Assembly (NCBI GenBank): GCA_963558965.1
Contig: CAUWIT010000003.1
Coordinates: 49,845-113,844, forward strand
Direction of reading: 5' to 3'
Source of the DNA: Gallibacter sp963558965
GTDB taxonomy: Bacteria > Bacillota > Clostridia > Peptostreptococcales > Anaerovoracaceae
DNA length: 64,000 nucleotides
Positions 25,878-35,122 of this stretch are shown one piece after another. The translations under genes and the position numbers were made by a program. The notes under the pieces were generated by a model that searched no databases, was not told the DNA's origin, and saw nothing but the letters and a program-made list of their open reading frames with translations. Positions within the stretch are counted from its first letter, which is position 1; every line of letters begins with the position of its first letter.

Positions 25878-26615
25878 ATGGATAGATTATTAGTTGTAGA
25901 TGATGAAATTAAAATAAGAACAGTTATAAGAGAATACGCAGAATACAACAACTTTTTAGTTGATGAAGCCGAAGATGGCCTTGATGCTATAAATAAAGTA
26001 AAAGTTAACGATTACGATATTATAGTTATGGATATTATGATGCCAAAGCTAGATGGATACAGCGCTTGCAAAGAAATTAAAAAAATCAAAAATATACCAG
26101 TTATTTTACTATCGGCTAGAAGCGAAGAATACGATAAGCTTTTCGGTTTTGAGCTAGGTATTGATGATTACGTTGTTAAACCATTTAGTCCTAAGGAATT
26201 AATGGCACGTGTAAATGCAGTAATTACTCGTCATAGAGCAATTGCCGATGCAGCTTTAGCATCAGCAAATCTAAATGCTGCTAGTGCTGCTCCAGCACAT
26301 GAAGCACCAGCCGCTCCAACACATCCCGTATACGAATTTAAGGGACTTGTTGTTGATACTGCTGGCAGAACAGTTGAAGTCGATGGCAATCGTGTTGACT
26401 TAACACCAAAGGAATACGATTTGCTTTGTTACTTGATAGAACATAAAAATATCGCACTTTCAAGAGAACAACTTCTTGGTGATATTTGGGGCTATGATTT
26501 TTACGGTGACGATAGAACTATCGATACCCATATTAAAAATTTACGTAACCATCTAGGTGATTACAGAGAGTACATAGTAACTTTAAGAGGTGTAGGCTAC
26601 AAATTTGAAGCGTAG
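25878..26615 (+). CDS. OmpR-family response regulator
   Basis: A 245-residue DNA-binding response regulator. The receiver domain (about 1-118) has the acidic pocket VVDDE, the phosphoacceptor Asp52 in VMDIMMPKLDG, and Lys in VVKPFSPKEL. The winged-helix domain (about 147-244) shows LTPKEYDLLCYLIEH, LLGDIWGYDFYGDDRTIDTHIKNLR and TLRGVGYKFE. The linker (about 125-147) is unusually rich in Ala and Pro. The kinase gene follows after 30 bases. Divergent from copA, but nothing shows that copper is the signal. Confidence 0.94.
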   Translation: MDRLLVVDDEIKIRTVIREYAEYNNFLVDEAEDGLDAINKVKVNDYDIIVMDIMMPKLDGYSACKEIKKIKNIPVILLSARSEEYDKLFGFELGIDDYVVKPFSPKELMARVNAVITRHRAIADAALASANLNAASAAPAHEAPAAPTHPVYEFKGLVVDTAGRTVEVDGNRVDLTPKEYDLLCYLIEHKNIALSREQLLGDIWGYDFYGDDRTIDTHIKNLRNHLGDYREYIVTLRGVGYKFEA

Positions 26616-26645
26616 ATAGAATTATAAAAAATATAGTAGTAATAT

Positions 26646-28118
26646 ATGAGGTGTACAAAATTGAAATTAAAACTAAACTTTAAAAGTATTAGATTTAAAG
26701 TATGGATGTACTTTTTAATCTTTACATTTGTAATATTATTTCTAATTTGGTTCCTTCAGATTTTCTTTTTAAACAACTACTATGAAAAAATGAAAATCGT
26801 TGAAACTCAAAAAACTATTGCAACTATTACAGATAGTTATCAACATATGAATCAAGAGGCTTTTTTCGATAAAATCGAAAGTCAAATAGATAATGACGAT
26901 ATTTTCGTTAAAGTCGTTTCTGAAAAAAAAGAAGTTTTTTCTTCTAACGACCAGATTATCGCATATAAACCAGAACTGGAAAAGGCTCAAGATTCTTTAA
27001 GTAAAATATCAAAAGATGATAGCAGTATAGCGCTGACTTTGCAAGGTGAAAAGACAAAGCGAGAAACTTGGATTTACGCTGGATATTTAGATGCTTCCCA
27101 CGATATGACATTATACGTTGTAGCACCTTTGTATCCTGTTACTTCAACTATAAAAATCCTACAAAATCAGCTTATATACATAACCCTTATTTCTTTGATA
27201 TTTGCATTTGCTCTTTCAGTATATATTTCATCTAGGATTTCAAAACCTATTTCAAGGATTACAGATGGAGCAACTAAACTTGCCAATGGAGAGTATGGCA
27301 TAACATTCCCTAGTAACTACGCTTACTCTGAAATAAATGAACTTGCAAATACTTTAAACAAAACATCTTCGGAATTAGAAAAATCTGTAAATATGCAAAA
27401 GGATCTTATGGCAAATGTTTCACACGACCTTAAGACCCCTCTAACAATGGTAAAATCTTATGCTGAAATGATTAGAGATTTGTCAGGAGATAATGCTGAA
27501 AAAAGAAATGCTCATCTACAAGTAATTATAGATGAGTCAGATAGATTAAATAAACTTGTAAACGATATTTTAACTTTGTCAGCTGTACAAGCTGGTACCC
27601 TTGAACTTAATATTACTAAGTTCAGTATTAAGGACTTGGTAGCTTCACTGTTACAACCTTACGAACTTTTAAAAGAACAAGGATATCATATTATGTTTAA
27701 CTGTCGCCAAGATGTTGAAGTAATAGGCGATGAAGAACGTATAAAACAAGTAGTTTCAAATCTACTTACAAATGCAATAAAATACTGTGGTGAAGATAAA
27801 AAAATATTTGTAAATATTAAAAAATGGGGCAAAAGAGTACATTGTGAAATAGTAGATCACGGACAAGGTATTAAACCTGATGAGCTTCCATATATTTGGG
27901 AAAAATACTACAAATCAAGTACTAACCACGTGCGAGCAACAAAAGGCTCAGGTATTGGTCTTTCAATTGTAAAAACTATACTTACTGCTCACAATGCACG
28001 TTTTGGTGCCGAAAGTAAAGTAGGTAGAGGCACAACTTTTTGGTTTGAACTAGAAGTTGCACCAGAACCTAAGCACCACCAAACTCCTAAAGAAAGCTGG
28101 AACAAATTGCTTCATTAA
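26646..28118 (+). CDS. Membrane sensor histidine kinase
   Basis: About 490 residues: membrane helix 20-42, an extracytoplasmic sensor region of roughly 130 residues, helix 175-195, HAMP (196-245), the dimerisation helix with phosphorylated His260 (NVSHDLKTPLTMVK), and a complete ATPase domain (NLLTNAIKYCG, VDHGQGIKPDEL, GSGIGLSIVKT). It pairs with the preceding response regulator. The start is not settled: the ATG at 26646 has no site before it, while TTG at 26661 has GAGGTG 7 bases upstream. The last 32 bases overlap the convergent radA gene. Confidence 0.93.
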   Translation: MRCTKLKLKLNFKSIRFKVWMYFLIFTFVILFLIWFLQIFFLNNYYEKMKIVETQKTIATITDSYQHMNQEAFFDKIESQIDNDDIFVKVVSEKKEVFSSNDQIIAYKPELEKAQDSLSKISKDDSSIALTLQGEKTKRETWIYAGYLDASHDMTLYVVAPLYPVTSTIKILQNQLIYITLISLIFAFALSVYISSRISKPISRITDGATKLANGEYGITFPSNYAYSEINELANTLNKTSSELEKSVNMQKDLMANVSHDLKTPLTMVKSYAEMIRDLSGDNAEKRNAHLQVIIDESDRLNKLVNDILTLSAVQAGTLELNITKFSIKDLVASLLQPYELLKEQGYHIMFNCRQDVEVIGDEERIKQVVSNLLTNAIKYCGEDKKIFVNIKKWGKRVHCEIVDHGQGIKPDELPYIWEKYYKSSTNHVRATKGSGIGLSIVKTILTAHNARFGAESKVGRGTTFWFELEVAPEPKHHQTPKESWNKLLH

Positions 28119-29475
28119 TATTTTTTACACCAACAATCTGAACATCTGCTCCCATATCGGAACCTATTTTCTTAGCGTTTCCATATGGGAGTATTATTTT
28201 TGTAAAGCCCATACGAACTGCTTCTTTTACAATTTTGTCAGCATTTTGTACATTTCTTAGCTCACCTGTCAATCCGATTTCTCCAAGTAAAATAGTTTTA
28301 GGCGAAAAAACCTTATCCCTGTATGAAGAATAAATAGACATAGCTACGCTTAAATCTGTATAAGTTCCTTCTGGTTTCAATCCACCTACAACATTTACAT
28401 ATACATCTTGATTTATCAAAGACAAGCCTGCTTTTCTCTCTAAAACTGCTAATATCATATTTAGTCTAGCACTATCTATACCAATAGCCGTTCTCCTTGC
28501 AAAGCCTATGTTAGTAGGCGATGTAAGCGCCTGTATTTCAAGTAAAAGAGGTCTTGTTCCCTCATAAACTGCTGTAACTGTTGAGCCTTCTTTGGCACCT
28601 TCAAATCCTTCCAAAAATGTTTGTGATAGGTTTTCAACTTCTATCAATCCCTCTTGGGCCATTTCAAATGCACCTATTTCACTTGTAGTACCAAATCTAT
28701 TTTTAAAAGATCTTAAAATACGTAGCTCGTGATTTCGCTCCCCTGTAAAATGAAGCACACAATCTACTAGATGCTCAACGATTTTAGGCCCTGCTAGCTC
28801 ACCGCTTTTAGTTACATGAGCTACTATAAATATAGGTATGTTTTCCATTTTACCAAGTCTCATAAGCTCATTGCCACATGCTCTAACTTGTGACACACTT
28901 CCAGGTGCTGCATCTAAAGCTGCCGAATAAGTAGTCTGTATAGAGTCAACAATTAAAAACTCAGCTTTCATTGCCTTTGCACACTCTGAGATATTTTCCA
29001 TATTGGTTTCAGAAAGCACCATAAGATTTTCGCTAAGTTTAGGACAAATCCTATCAGCTCTCATTTTAAGCTGTATCTCAGACTCCTCGCCTGAAATATA
29101 TAAAACTCTTTTACCAGCAGTGGCAATATTGTTTGCAGCTTGCATTATCAAAGTTGATTTACCTATACCAGGTTCACCTGAAATCAAAGTTAAAGATCCT
29201 TTTACAATACCTCCACCTAAAACTCTGTTTAACTCTCTAATACCTGTATCAACTCTATCCTGTGTACCGCTTACCTTAATATCTGAAAGTTTGTTTACTT
29301 TGCTATTTTTACCTCCTGTAATCCCACTTCGTCTTCTAGGATCATCTTCCTTTGTAGGTAAAACTTTTTCTTCTACAAAAGTGTTCCATGCGCCACATAC
29401 ACATTGGCCCATCCATTTTGGGCTTTCGTAGCCACACTCTTGACACACATATACTGTCTTAACTTTTTTAGCCAT
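28087..29475 (-). CDS. radA: DNA repair protein RadA
   Basis: A RecA-like ATPase with Lon-type C-terminal domain that aids branch migration in recombination. It has 462 residues: four-cysteine zinc finger (CQECGYESPKWMGQCVCGAW, residues 11-30), Walker A GEPGIGKST, Walker B FLIVDSIQT, the RadA hallmark KNRFGTTSEIGAFEM, and a Lon-like end (GGLKPEGTYTDLSVAMSI, GEIGLTGELR). The promoter carries a LexA-type SOS box. Its 3' end overlaps the histidine kinase gene by 32 bases. Confidence 0.97.
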   Translation of the reverse strand: MAKKVKTVYVCQECGYESPKWMGQCVCGAWNTFVEEKVLPTKEDDPRRRSGITGGKNSKVNKLSDIKVSGTQDRVDTGIRELNRVLGGGIVKGSLTLISGEPGIGKSTLIMQAANNIATAGKRVLYISGEESEIQLKMRADRICPKLSENLMVLSETNMENISECAKAMKAEFLIVDSIQTTYSAALDAAPGSVSQVRACGNELMRLGKMENIPIFIVAHVTKSGELAGPKIVEHLVDCVLHFTGERNHELRILRSFKNRFGTTSEIGAFEMAQEGLIEVENLSQTFLEGFEGAKEGSTVTAVYEGTRPLLLEIQALTSPTNIGFARRTAIGIDSARLNMILAVLERKAGLSLINQDVYVNVVGGLKPEGTYTDLSVAMSIYSSYRDKVFSPKTILLGEIGLTGELRNVQNADKIVKEAVRMGFTKIILPYGNAKKIGSDMGADVQIVGVKNINEAICSSFL

Positions 29476-29535
29476 CTTATCTCCTATTACAATTTCATAT
29501 TAATATATCAAAATTATCAATTTTAAAACATTTTA

Positions 29536-29584
29536 GAACATTTGTTCTTTTTTCAATTATACTTTTTTTATTTGCTATTGTCAA
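29536..29584 (-). promoter_or_regulatory. radA promoter with LexA (SOS) box
   Basis: Minus strand: TTGACA (29579-29584), 17 bases, TATAAT (29556-29561). AGAAC-ATTT-GTTCT, with core GAAC-N4-GTTC at 29536-29547, directly follows the -10, matching the Firmicute LexA/DinR box. This indicates DNA-damage induction of radA. Confidence 0.75.
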
Positions 29585-29590
29585 TATTTT

Positions 29591-30778
29591 CTATTTTACT
29601 TTTTCCACTGTTACAAACATAATTACAGCACCTATTGCAGTTACAATTGTTGAAACCAAAGTAAGCATATCTACACCCATGTAATCTATTATCACACCAC
29701 CTACCAAAGAGCCTATAATCGTTGTAATTGTAGTCATCATAACATACAAAGACTGCCCTTTAACCGCTTCACCTTTGCTCATAATTTCATCTATAAAATG
29801 AACCATAGCCGGCATAAATAAAGCAAATGAAAACAGCTGTAAAAACTGAGCCATAAAAATAACAGTTACCGAATTAGCCATATGACATATTCCGATTTCC
29901 AAAGTATAACAAATAGATGCAACTTTTAGCATAGTCTCACATCTAAATTTCTTTCGCAACTTATCAAAACATATTAAGGTAGGTATTTCCAAAAATGCTA
30001 ATACAGAAAAAACTCTGCCCATATCTTCGCTATTTCCGCCAACATTAGTTACTATTTGCAGCATAAAACTGTTTAAAATCTGATTGCTAAAATAGACACC
30101 GACTACACCGATATTCACCACGAAAAACATTTTATGACGCTTGATAAACTCCACTAAATTTATGCTTTCATCATCCTTTTCCTCAAAAGAACGTGTCATT
30201 CCTGAAGCCTCTTTAGCTTTGTCAAAATGCTTTTTAGTAAAAATCAAACTTATTAAAAACAATACTAAAACTATTTCTCCAGAAATCGGCAACACATTAG
30301 TTCCGTGTTTTTCCACTATGCTGCCTAAAACTGCGCACAAAATCGCATATGTAAAAGAGCCAAAACTTCTAGTCACTCCAAAGTTTACATAATATCCGCT
30401 CTCCTGCAACTTGAAATTTAGGGTATTTAAGAATGGCTGTATCATGGTTAGCCAAGCTATTGTCAAGATGTAAATTACTGCCAGGGCCATAGTCGCGCCT
30501 TTTAAGACGAACATTACACCTGTAAAAATCATAAGCATAACCGTCATAATTTCCGTAATGCCTATTAGGGTAAATTTTTTAGTCCTATCGGCAAAATCGG
30601 CTAGAAATGGCTGTATTACTACTGCCAGCAAGTTTCCAACAGCTAGGATTATCCCGATTTGTGAATTTGTAAAGCCTTTCGCGAGCAAAAAAACTGATGC
30701 AAAGCTATATACAATTCCAAATGACATCCAATATGAACCATGAATAGCACCATAATCTATATTGAGTAACCTTTTCAT
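29591..30778 (-). CDS. Major facilitator superfamily transporter
   Basis: A 395-residue, 12-helix MFS protein. The N-terminus (NIDYGAIHGSYWMSFGIVYSFASVFLLAKG) and the loop DFADRTKKF between helices 2 and 3, together with the second-half layout, resemble the 3-phenylpropionate/nucleoside-like permease branch (PPP/HcaT type). The central loop (about 190-205) is short and charged. Substrate unknown. AGGAGG precedes the ATG. It has no clear promoter of its own and lies 114 bases after the EF-G-like gene, separated from it by a terminator. Confidence 0.85.
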   Translation of the reverse strand: MKRLLNIDYGAIHGSYWMSFGIVYSFASVFLLAKGFTNSQIGIILAVGNLLAVVIQPFLADFADRTKKFTLIGITEIMTVMLMIFTGVMFVLKGATMALAVIYILTIAWLTMIQPFLNTLNFKLQESGYYVNFGVTRSFGSFTYAILCAVLGSIVEKHGTNVLPISGEIVLVLFLISLIFTKKHFDKAKEASGMTRSFEEKDDESINLVEFIKRHKMFFVVNIGVVGVYFSNQILNSFMLQIVTNVGGNSEDMGRVFSVLAFLEIPTLICFDKLRKKFRCETMLKVASICYTLEIGICHMANSVTVIFMAQFLQLFSFALFMPAMVHFIDEIMSKGEAVKGQSLYVMMTTITTIIGSLVGGVIIDYMGVDMLTLVSTIVTAIGAVIMFVTVEKVK

Positions 30779-30806
30779 AAGTTATCCTCCATTTTAACAT
30801 TTTAAG

Positions 30807-30841
30807 TAAAAAGACTGCTGTATCTTCAATACAACAGCCTT
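30807..30841 (-). terminator. Terminator of the EF-G-like gene
   Basis: Minus strand: AGGCTGTTGTAT, 5-base loop, ATACAGCAGTCT, then TTTTT. All twelve pairs form in this strand when G-U is allowed, whereas the plus strand has two mismatches, so it faces leftwards. Confidence 0.75.
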
Positions 30842-30891
30842 TTTGATTTTATTAATTAAGTTATAAGTGTTAGTGTAGTCTTAAATAAATT

Positions 30892-32850
30892 TTATTTGTC
30901 TGTTCCAGCCTGATGTGCAGCAATAATCTTGTCTGCAATCTGCTGAGGAACCTGTTCGTATCTAGCAAATTCCATTTCGAAGTTTCCTCTTGCCTGAGTC
31001 ATAGATCTTAGTACGATTGAGTAATCGAATAATTCAGCCTGTGGAGCTTCAGCCATAATCTTCTGATCTCCATTGTTCTGAGGTTCCATACCTAAAATCT
31101 TACCTCTTCTCTTATTCATATCACCCATAACATCGCCCATGTATTCTTCTGGTACGAAGATTTCAAGTTTCATAATAGGCTCTAGCAATACAGGTTTTGC
31201 TTCCATGATACCTTTTTTAAATGCCAATGAAGCAGCAATCTTAAATGCCATTTCATTTGAGTCAACATCGTGGTATGAACCATCGTATAAGTCAGCTTTG
31301 ATATTAACTACTTTGCAACCAGCTAGAGGACCTTTTTCCATTGATTCAACAAGTCCTTTTTCAACTGCAGGTACATAGTTCTTTGGAATAGATCCACCAA
31401 ATAGTGATTCAGTGAATTCAAATTCTTCAGCTGATGGTGAAAATCTAATATGTACATCTCCGTACTGTCCAGCACCACCAGATTGCTTTTTATGTTTACC
31501 CTGTACGTCTGAGCTACCCTTGATAGTTTCTCTATAAGCGATCTTCTGTGGGATAGTTTTTACTTCTACGCCAAATCTATCTTTAAGTTTAGCCATAATA
31601 ATATTTAACTGGATTTCACCCTGACCACCAAGCAATGTCTGATGAGTTTCATTGTTTCTTTCGATAACAAATGAAGGGTCTTCTTCTCTTAGCTTAGCTA
31701 ATCCAGAGAATACTTTGTCTTCATCTTTCTTTTCAGCTGCTTCAATAGCTACATATAGTGATGGCTTTGGATAATCCAAAGGTAAGTATCTGATAATATC
31801 ATTTTTATCACACAATGTATCACCTGATAATGTATGCTGTAATTTAGCAACAGCAACTATATCTCCAGCTTCTGCATAATTTAATTCTTCCTGATGGTTA
31901 CCTCTTAAGAAGAATAACTTACCGATTTTTTCAACTTTGCCAGTTCTTTCATTTAGAACTTCAGTGCCAGCTCTTAGTACACCAGCTACAACTTTCATAA
32001 TAGAAATCTTACCAACAAATGGGTCGATTATAGTCTTAAATACAAATGCTGAAACAGGACCGTCTACTACTGAAATCTTTTCAACTGGTTCATTGTTATC
32101 GTTAAATCCTTGATATGGACCATGCTGTAGTGGAGTTGGTACATAAGTTACCAATAGATCCAACAATCCTTGAGAACCTTTTTGTAGTTCGAAAGCAGCT
32201 GATAAAACTGGTACCATAGCGCCGTCAGCGATACCTTCTGCTAGTCCTTTTTTAATTTCTTCTTCAGTGAAGTTATCACCGTTAAAGTATTTTTCCATTA
32301 GACTATCGTCAGTCATAGCGATAGCTTCTTTTAATTCTTCGTCTATTTCTGTTGTAATTGGCCAGCTAAATGGAATTAGATGGTCTCCAAATTTTTCTTT
32401 TAATTCATTAAAAGTTTTATAATAGTCAAATTCGTCTTTATCTCTCTTATTGATTACAATAAATCTAGGCTTTTTGTATCTTTCACATGCTTTCCAAGCC
32501 TGTTCAGTTCCAACCTGGATACCTGCGCCTGCATCTACTAAAATAATAGCTGCTTCAGCCGCTCTCAATGCTGCATTAACTTCACCAACAAAATCAAAAT
32601 ATCCTGGTGTATCTATAAAGTTAATCTTGTTTTCTTTCCAGATTACAGGAACAACAGAAGTGTTAATTGAGTAACCCTTTTCCTTTTCCATTTTGTCATA
32701 GTCGGAAACTGTATTACCATCTTCTACTTTACCCATTTTATCTATTGCGCCAGTTTCTTTTAATACTGACTCTAAAAATGTAGTTTTACCACATCCACCA
32801 TGTCCTAAAAGTGCAACGTTTCTGATAGTTTCGCTTGTATAGCCTTTCAT
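30892..32850 (-). CDS. Second elongation factor G-like GTPase
   Basis: A 652-residue translational GTPase of the EF-G II/FusA2 group, shorter than canonical EF-G (about 690). G1 is GHGGCGKTTFLE in place of AHIDAGKTT, G3 FIDTPGYFDFVGE, G4 NKRDKDEF. Domains II to V follow (GQGEIQLNIIMAKLKDRFGVEV in III, GGAGQYGDVHI in IV, PEEYMGDVMGDMNKRRGKILGM in V). Such paralogues lack a settled function; some act as back-up translocases. It has its own promoter and terminator, so it is monocistronic. AGGAGG precedes the ATG. Confidence 0.92.
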   Translation of the reverse strand: MKGYTSETIRNVALLGHGGCGKTTFLESVLKETGAIDKMGKVEDGNTVSDYDKMEKEKGYSINTSVVPVIWKENKINFIDTPGYFDFVGEVNAALRAAEAAIILVDAGAGIQVGTEQAWKACERYKKPRFIVINKRDKDEFDYYKTFNELKEKFGDHLIPFSWPITTEIDEELKEAIAMTDDSLMEKYFNGDNFTEEEIKKGLAEGIADGAMVPVLSAAFELQKGSQGLLDLLVTYVPTPLQHGPYQGFNDNNEPVEKISVVDGPVSAFVFKTIIDPFVGKISIMKVVAGVLRAGTEVLNERTGKVEKIGKLFFLRGNHQEELNYAEAGDIVAVAKLQHTLSGDTLCDKNDIIRYLPLDYPKPSLYVAIEAAEKKDEDKVFSGLAKLREEDPSFVIERNNETHQTLLGGQGEIQLNIIMAKLKDRFGVEVKTIPQKIAYRETIKGSSDVQGKHKKQSGGAGQYGDVHIRFSPSAEEFEFTESLFGGSIPKNYVPAVEKGLVESMEKGPLAGCKVVNIKADLYDGSYHDVDSNEMAFKIAASLAFKKGIMEAKPVLLEPIMKLEIFVPEEYMGDVMGDMNKRRGKILGMEPQNNGDQKIMAEAPQAELFDYSIVLRSMTQARGNFEMEFARYEQVPQQIADKIIAAHQAGTDK

Positions 32851-32885
32851 AAATAAGCCCTCCTATTTTTTCAATTGATAAGTTG

Positions 32886-32915
32886 AGTATAACACAATTT
32901 CATCATTGTTATCAA
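32886..32915 (-). promoter_or_regulatory. Promoter of the EF-G-like gene
   Basis: Minus strand: TTGATA (32910-32915), 18 bases, TATACT (32886-32891), about 35 bases before the ATG. Confidence 0.6.
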
Positions 32916-32946
32916 TATGTAATCTTAATTTTCTGAATTTTCTTAA

Positions 32947-32970
32947 ATGCTAATTTTTTTCTCTTAGCAT
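32947..32970 (-). terminator. Weak hairpin at the end of the cobalamin operon
   Basis: ATGCTAA and TTAGCAT (32947-32953, 32964-32970) enclose the cbiC stop codon. It lacks a proper T-run, so termination would be inefficient. Confidence 0.35.
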
Positions 32971-33606
32971 ATACAAAATTGCATTGCATATAGATGCTGC
33001 AACATTGCTGCCCCCTTTGCGCCCACGAGCTACGATAAAAGGAGTTTCATCTAATTGCAATATCAATTCTTTTGACTCAACAACATTTACAAATCCAACA
33101 GGCACACCTATAACTAGCTCAGGTTTTAACTTGCCTTCCTTTACTAATTCATAGATGCGAACTAAAGCTGTCGGTGCATTACCTATAGCGAAAATAATCG
33201 GTTTATCAAGTTTTGCCGCCTTGTTTATACATGCTGTTGCACGAGTTGTTCCATTGGTTTTAGCCTCCAAAGCAACATCTTCATCTGCCATAAAACATAA
33301 AACTTCACCACCGTATTTTGCTATTTCTTTTTTGTTGATACCAGCTTTTGCCATATTGGTATCAGTTACGATAACAGCTCCATTTTTTATAGCTTCTAGC
33401 CCTTTTTTAACTGCATCTTTAGAAAACTTTAGATTTTCCAAATAGTCAAAATCGGCACTAGTGTGGATTGCCCTCTTTATAATTGGCTTTTCCAGTGGAT
33501 CCATTTCATCTAAAATTTCCTTAGGAATTTTACTTTCGATTATTTCCATACTTCTGTTTTCTATATCTTTTGGTAGCACATTTGCTAACTTAATTTTTTC
33601 ACTCAT
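32950..33606 (-). CDS. cbiC: Precorrin-8X / cobalt-precorrin-8 methylmutase
   Basis: Moves the methyl group from C-11 to C-12, giving (cobalt) cobyrinate. It has 218 residues; the catalytic His lies in IKRAIHTSADFDYL, with AIGNAPTALV and GVPVGFVNVVESKE downstream, all family-specific. It is the last gene of the cobalamin operon, 1 base after cbiP. The substrate must come from CbiE/CbiT products, whose genes are not in this cluster. Confidence 0.95.
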   Translation of the reverse strand: MSEKIKLANVLPKDIENRSMEIIESKIPKEILDEMDPLEKPIIKRAIHTSADFDYLENLKFSKDAVKKGLEAIKNGAVIVTDTNMAKAGINKKEIAKYGGEVLCFMADEDVALEAKTNGTTRATACINKAAKLDKPIIFAIGNAPTALVRIYELVKEGKLKPELVIGVPVGFVNVVESKELILQLDETPFIVARGRKGGSNVAASICNAILYMLREKN

Positions 33607-33607
33607 T

Positions 33608-35122
33608 TTATTTACCTCTTTTAGGTTTTAAGTCCATAATTTCATATATTTTATCCATATCAAGAGCTTTTCTAACCCCTTGAGCAAGTTTTACATATTG
33701 AGATTCTTTGTATTCCTCAACATTTATTGACTTGGCTTTTGTATCGTCTAAACCTTTTTTTCGTAGCAAAGCTGAAACGATTTCATTTGCTATACCTTCT
33801 TTGTCAAAAAATCCATGAACGTATGAACCGTATACATTTCCGTTGGAAACTCCATCTTCTTTTTCTACTCCATCTAGGGATTTTAGTTTCACCAGCTTTG
33901 AACCTTCTTTGATTTTGCTTGTTCCCATGTGGATTTCGTATCCCTCAATTGACAGTCCATTTAATCCCTGGAAGATACCTTGTGCACCGAAAATCTCACC
34001 TTCGACACGAGTACGAACCTTCTCTTTTTCAAAAGTAGTTTCAGTAGGAATGAGTGCCATTCCTGCCACAGTGCCTCCATGTTCTATACCGTGTGGGTCA
34101 TTTAGCACTTCTCCAAGCATTTGATAACCGCCGCAAATACCGAAAACTGGAGTGCCAGCTGCTGCCATTTTTTTGATTTTCGCTTCTATGCCATTTTGAC
34201 GAAGCCACAAAAGATCTTCCATAGTGTTTTTAGTTCCAGGTAAAAATATCATATCTGGATTACCCAATTCTTCTACGTTTTTTACATATCTAACTCTTAC
34301 GCCCTCTATTGATTCGAATACGCTAAAGTCTGTAAAGTTTGAAATTCGAGGTGTTCTAATTACTACTAAGTCGATTAGTGCAGGCTGATTTTTTGCAGTA
34401 AAACGCTCTGTTAAGCTGTCTTCGTCATCTATATCAACATCTAAATAAGGTACGACGCCGACTACTGGTTTACCTGTCATATCTTCTAGAGTTTTTAGAC
34501 CTGGGGCTAAAATAGTTTCATCGCCTCTAAATTTGTTGATAACTAGGCCTTTAACTATTTCCTTTTCTTCGTCATCAAACAACATCATAGTACCTACAAG
34601 TGAGGCAAATACTCCGCCGCGGTCAATATCGCCAACTAGCAATACGGGAGCTTTTGCCATTTTGGCCATAAACATATTTACTATGTCATTTTCTTTTAAG
34701 TTTATTTCCGCTGGGCTGCCTGCTCCTTCAATAACGATTATATCGTTTTCCTCTGAAAGCTTATTAAAAGCTTTTTCAACTTGGGGTACTAGGACTTTTT
34801 TATTTTTATAATATTCCTTTGCGCTCATATTGTCCCAAACTTCACCGTTTACAATTACTTGTGAGCTAGTGTCGTTTGTAGGCTTTAAAAGTATTGGATT
34901 CATAAGTACTGATGGTTCTACTCCCGCTGCTTCAGCTTGAGCAACTTGAGCTCTTCCCATTTCTAAACCTTCTTTTGTTATGAAGCTATTTAATGCCATA
35001 TTTTGCGATTTAAATGGTACTACTTTAAATCCGTCTTCTTTAAATATACGACATAGGGCTGCGACTAATACACTTTTGCCCGCATTGGACATAGTACCTT
35101 GTACCATTATTGCTTTAGCCAT
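33608..35122 (-). CDS. cbiP: Cobyric acid synthase
   Basis: Glutamine-dependent amidotransferase adding four amides to adenosyl-cobyrinate a,c-diamide. It has 504 residues. The N-terminal P-loop-like MVQGTMSNAGKSVLV and VEGAGSPAEINL belong to the synthetase half; the glutaminase half carries GICGGYQML with the nucleophilic Cys and GSYVHGFF with the catalytic His. It overlaps the 3' end of cobD by 8 bases. CbiA, which supplies its substrate, is not in the window. Confidence 0.96.
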   Translation of the reverse strand: MAKAIMVQGTMSNAGKSVLVAALCRIFKEDGFKVVPFKSQNMALNSFITKEGLEMGRAQVAQAEAAGVEPSVLMNPILLKPTNDTSSQVIVNGEVWDNMSAKEYYKNKKVLVPQVEKAFNKLSEENDIIVIEGAGSPAEINLKENDIVNMFMAKMAKAPVLLVGDIDRGGVFASLVGTMMLFDDEEKEIVKGLVINKFRGDETILAPGLKTLEDMTGKPVVGVVPYLDVDIDDEDSLTERFTAKNQPALIDLVVIRTPRISNFTDFSVFESIEGVRVRYVKNVEELGNPDMIFLPGTKNTMEDLLWLRQNGIEAKIKKMAAAGTPVFGICGGYQMLGEVLNDPHGIEHGGTVAGMALIPTETTFEKEKVRTRVEGEIFGAQGIFQGLNGLSIEGYEIHMGTSKIKEGSKLVKLKSLDGVEKEDGVSNGNVYGSYVHGFFDKEGIANEIVSALLRKKGLDDTKAKSINVEEYKESQYVKLAQGVRKALDMDKIYEIMDLKPKRGK

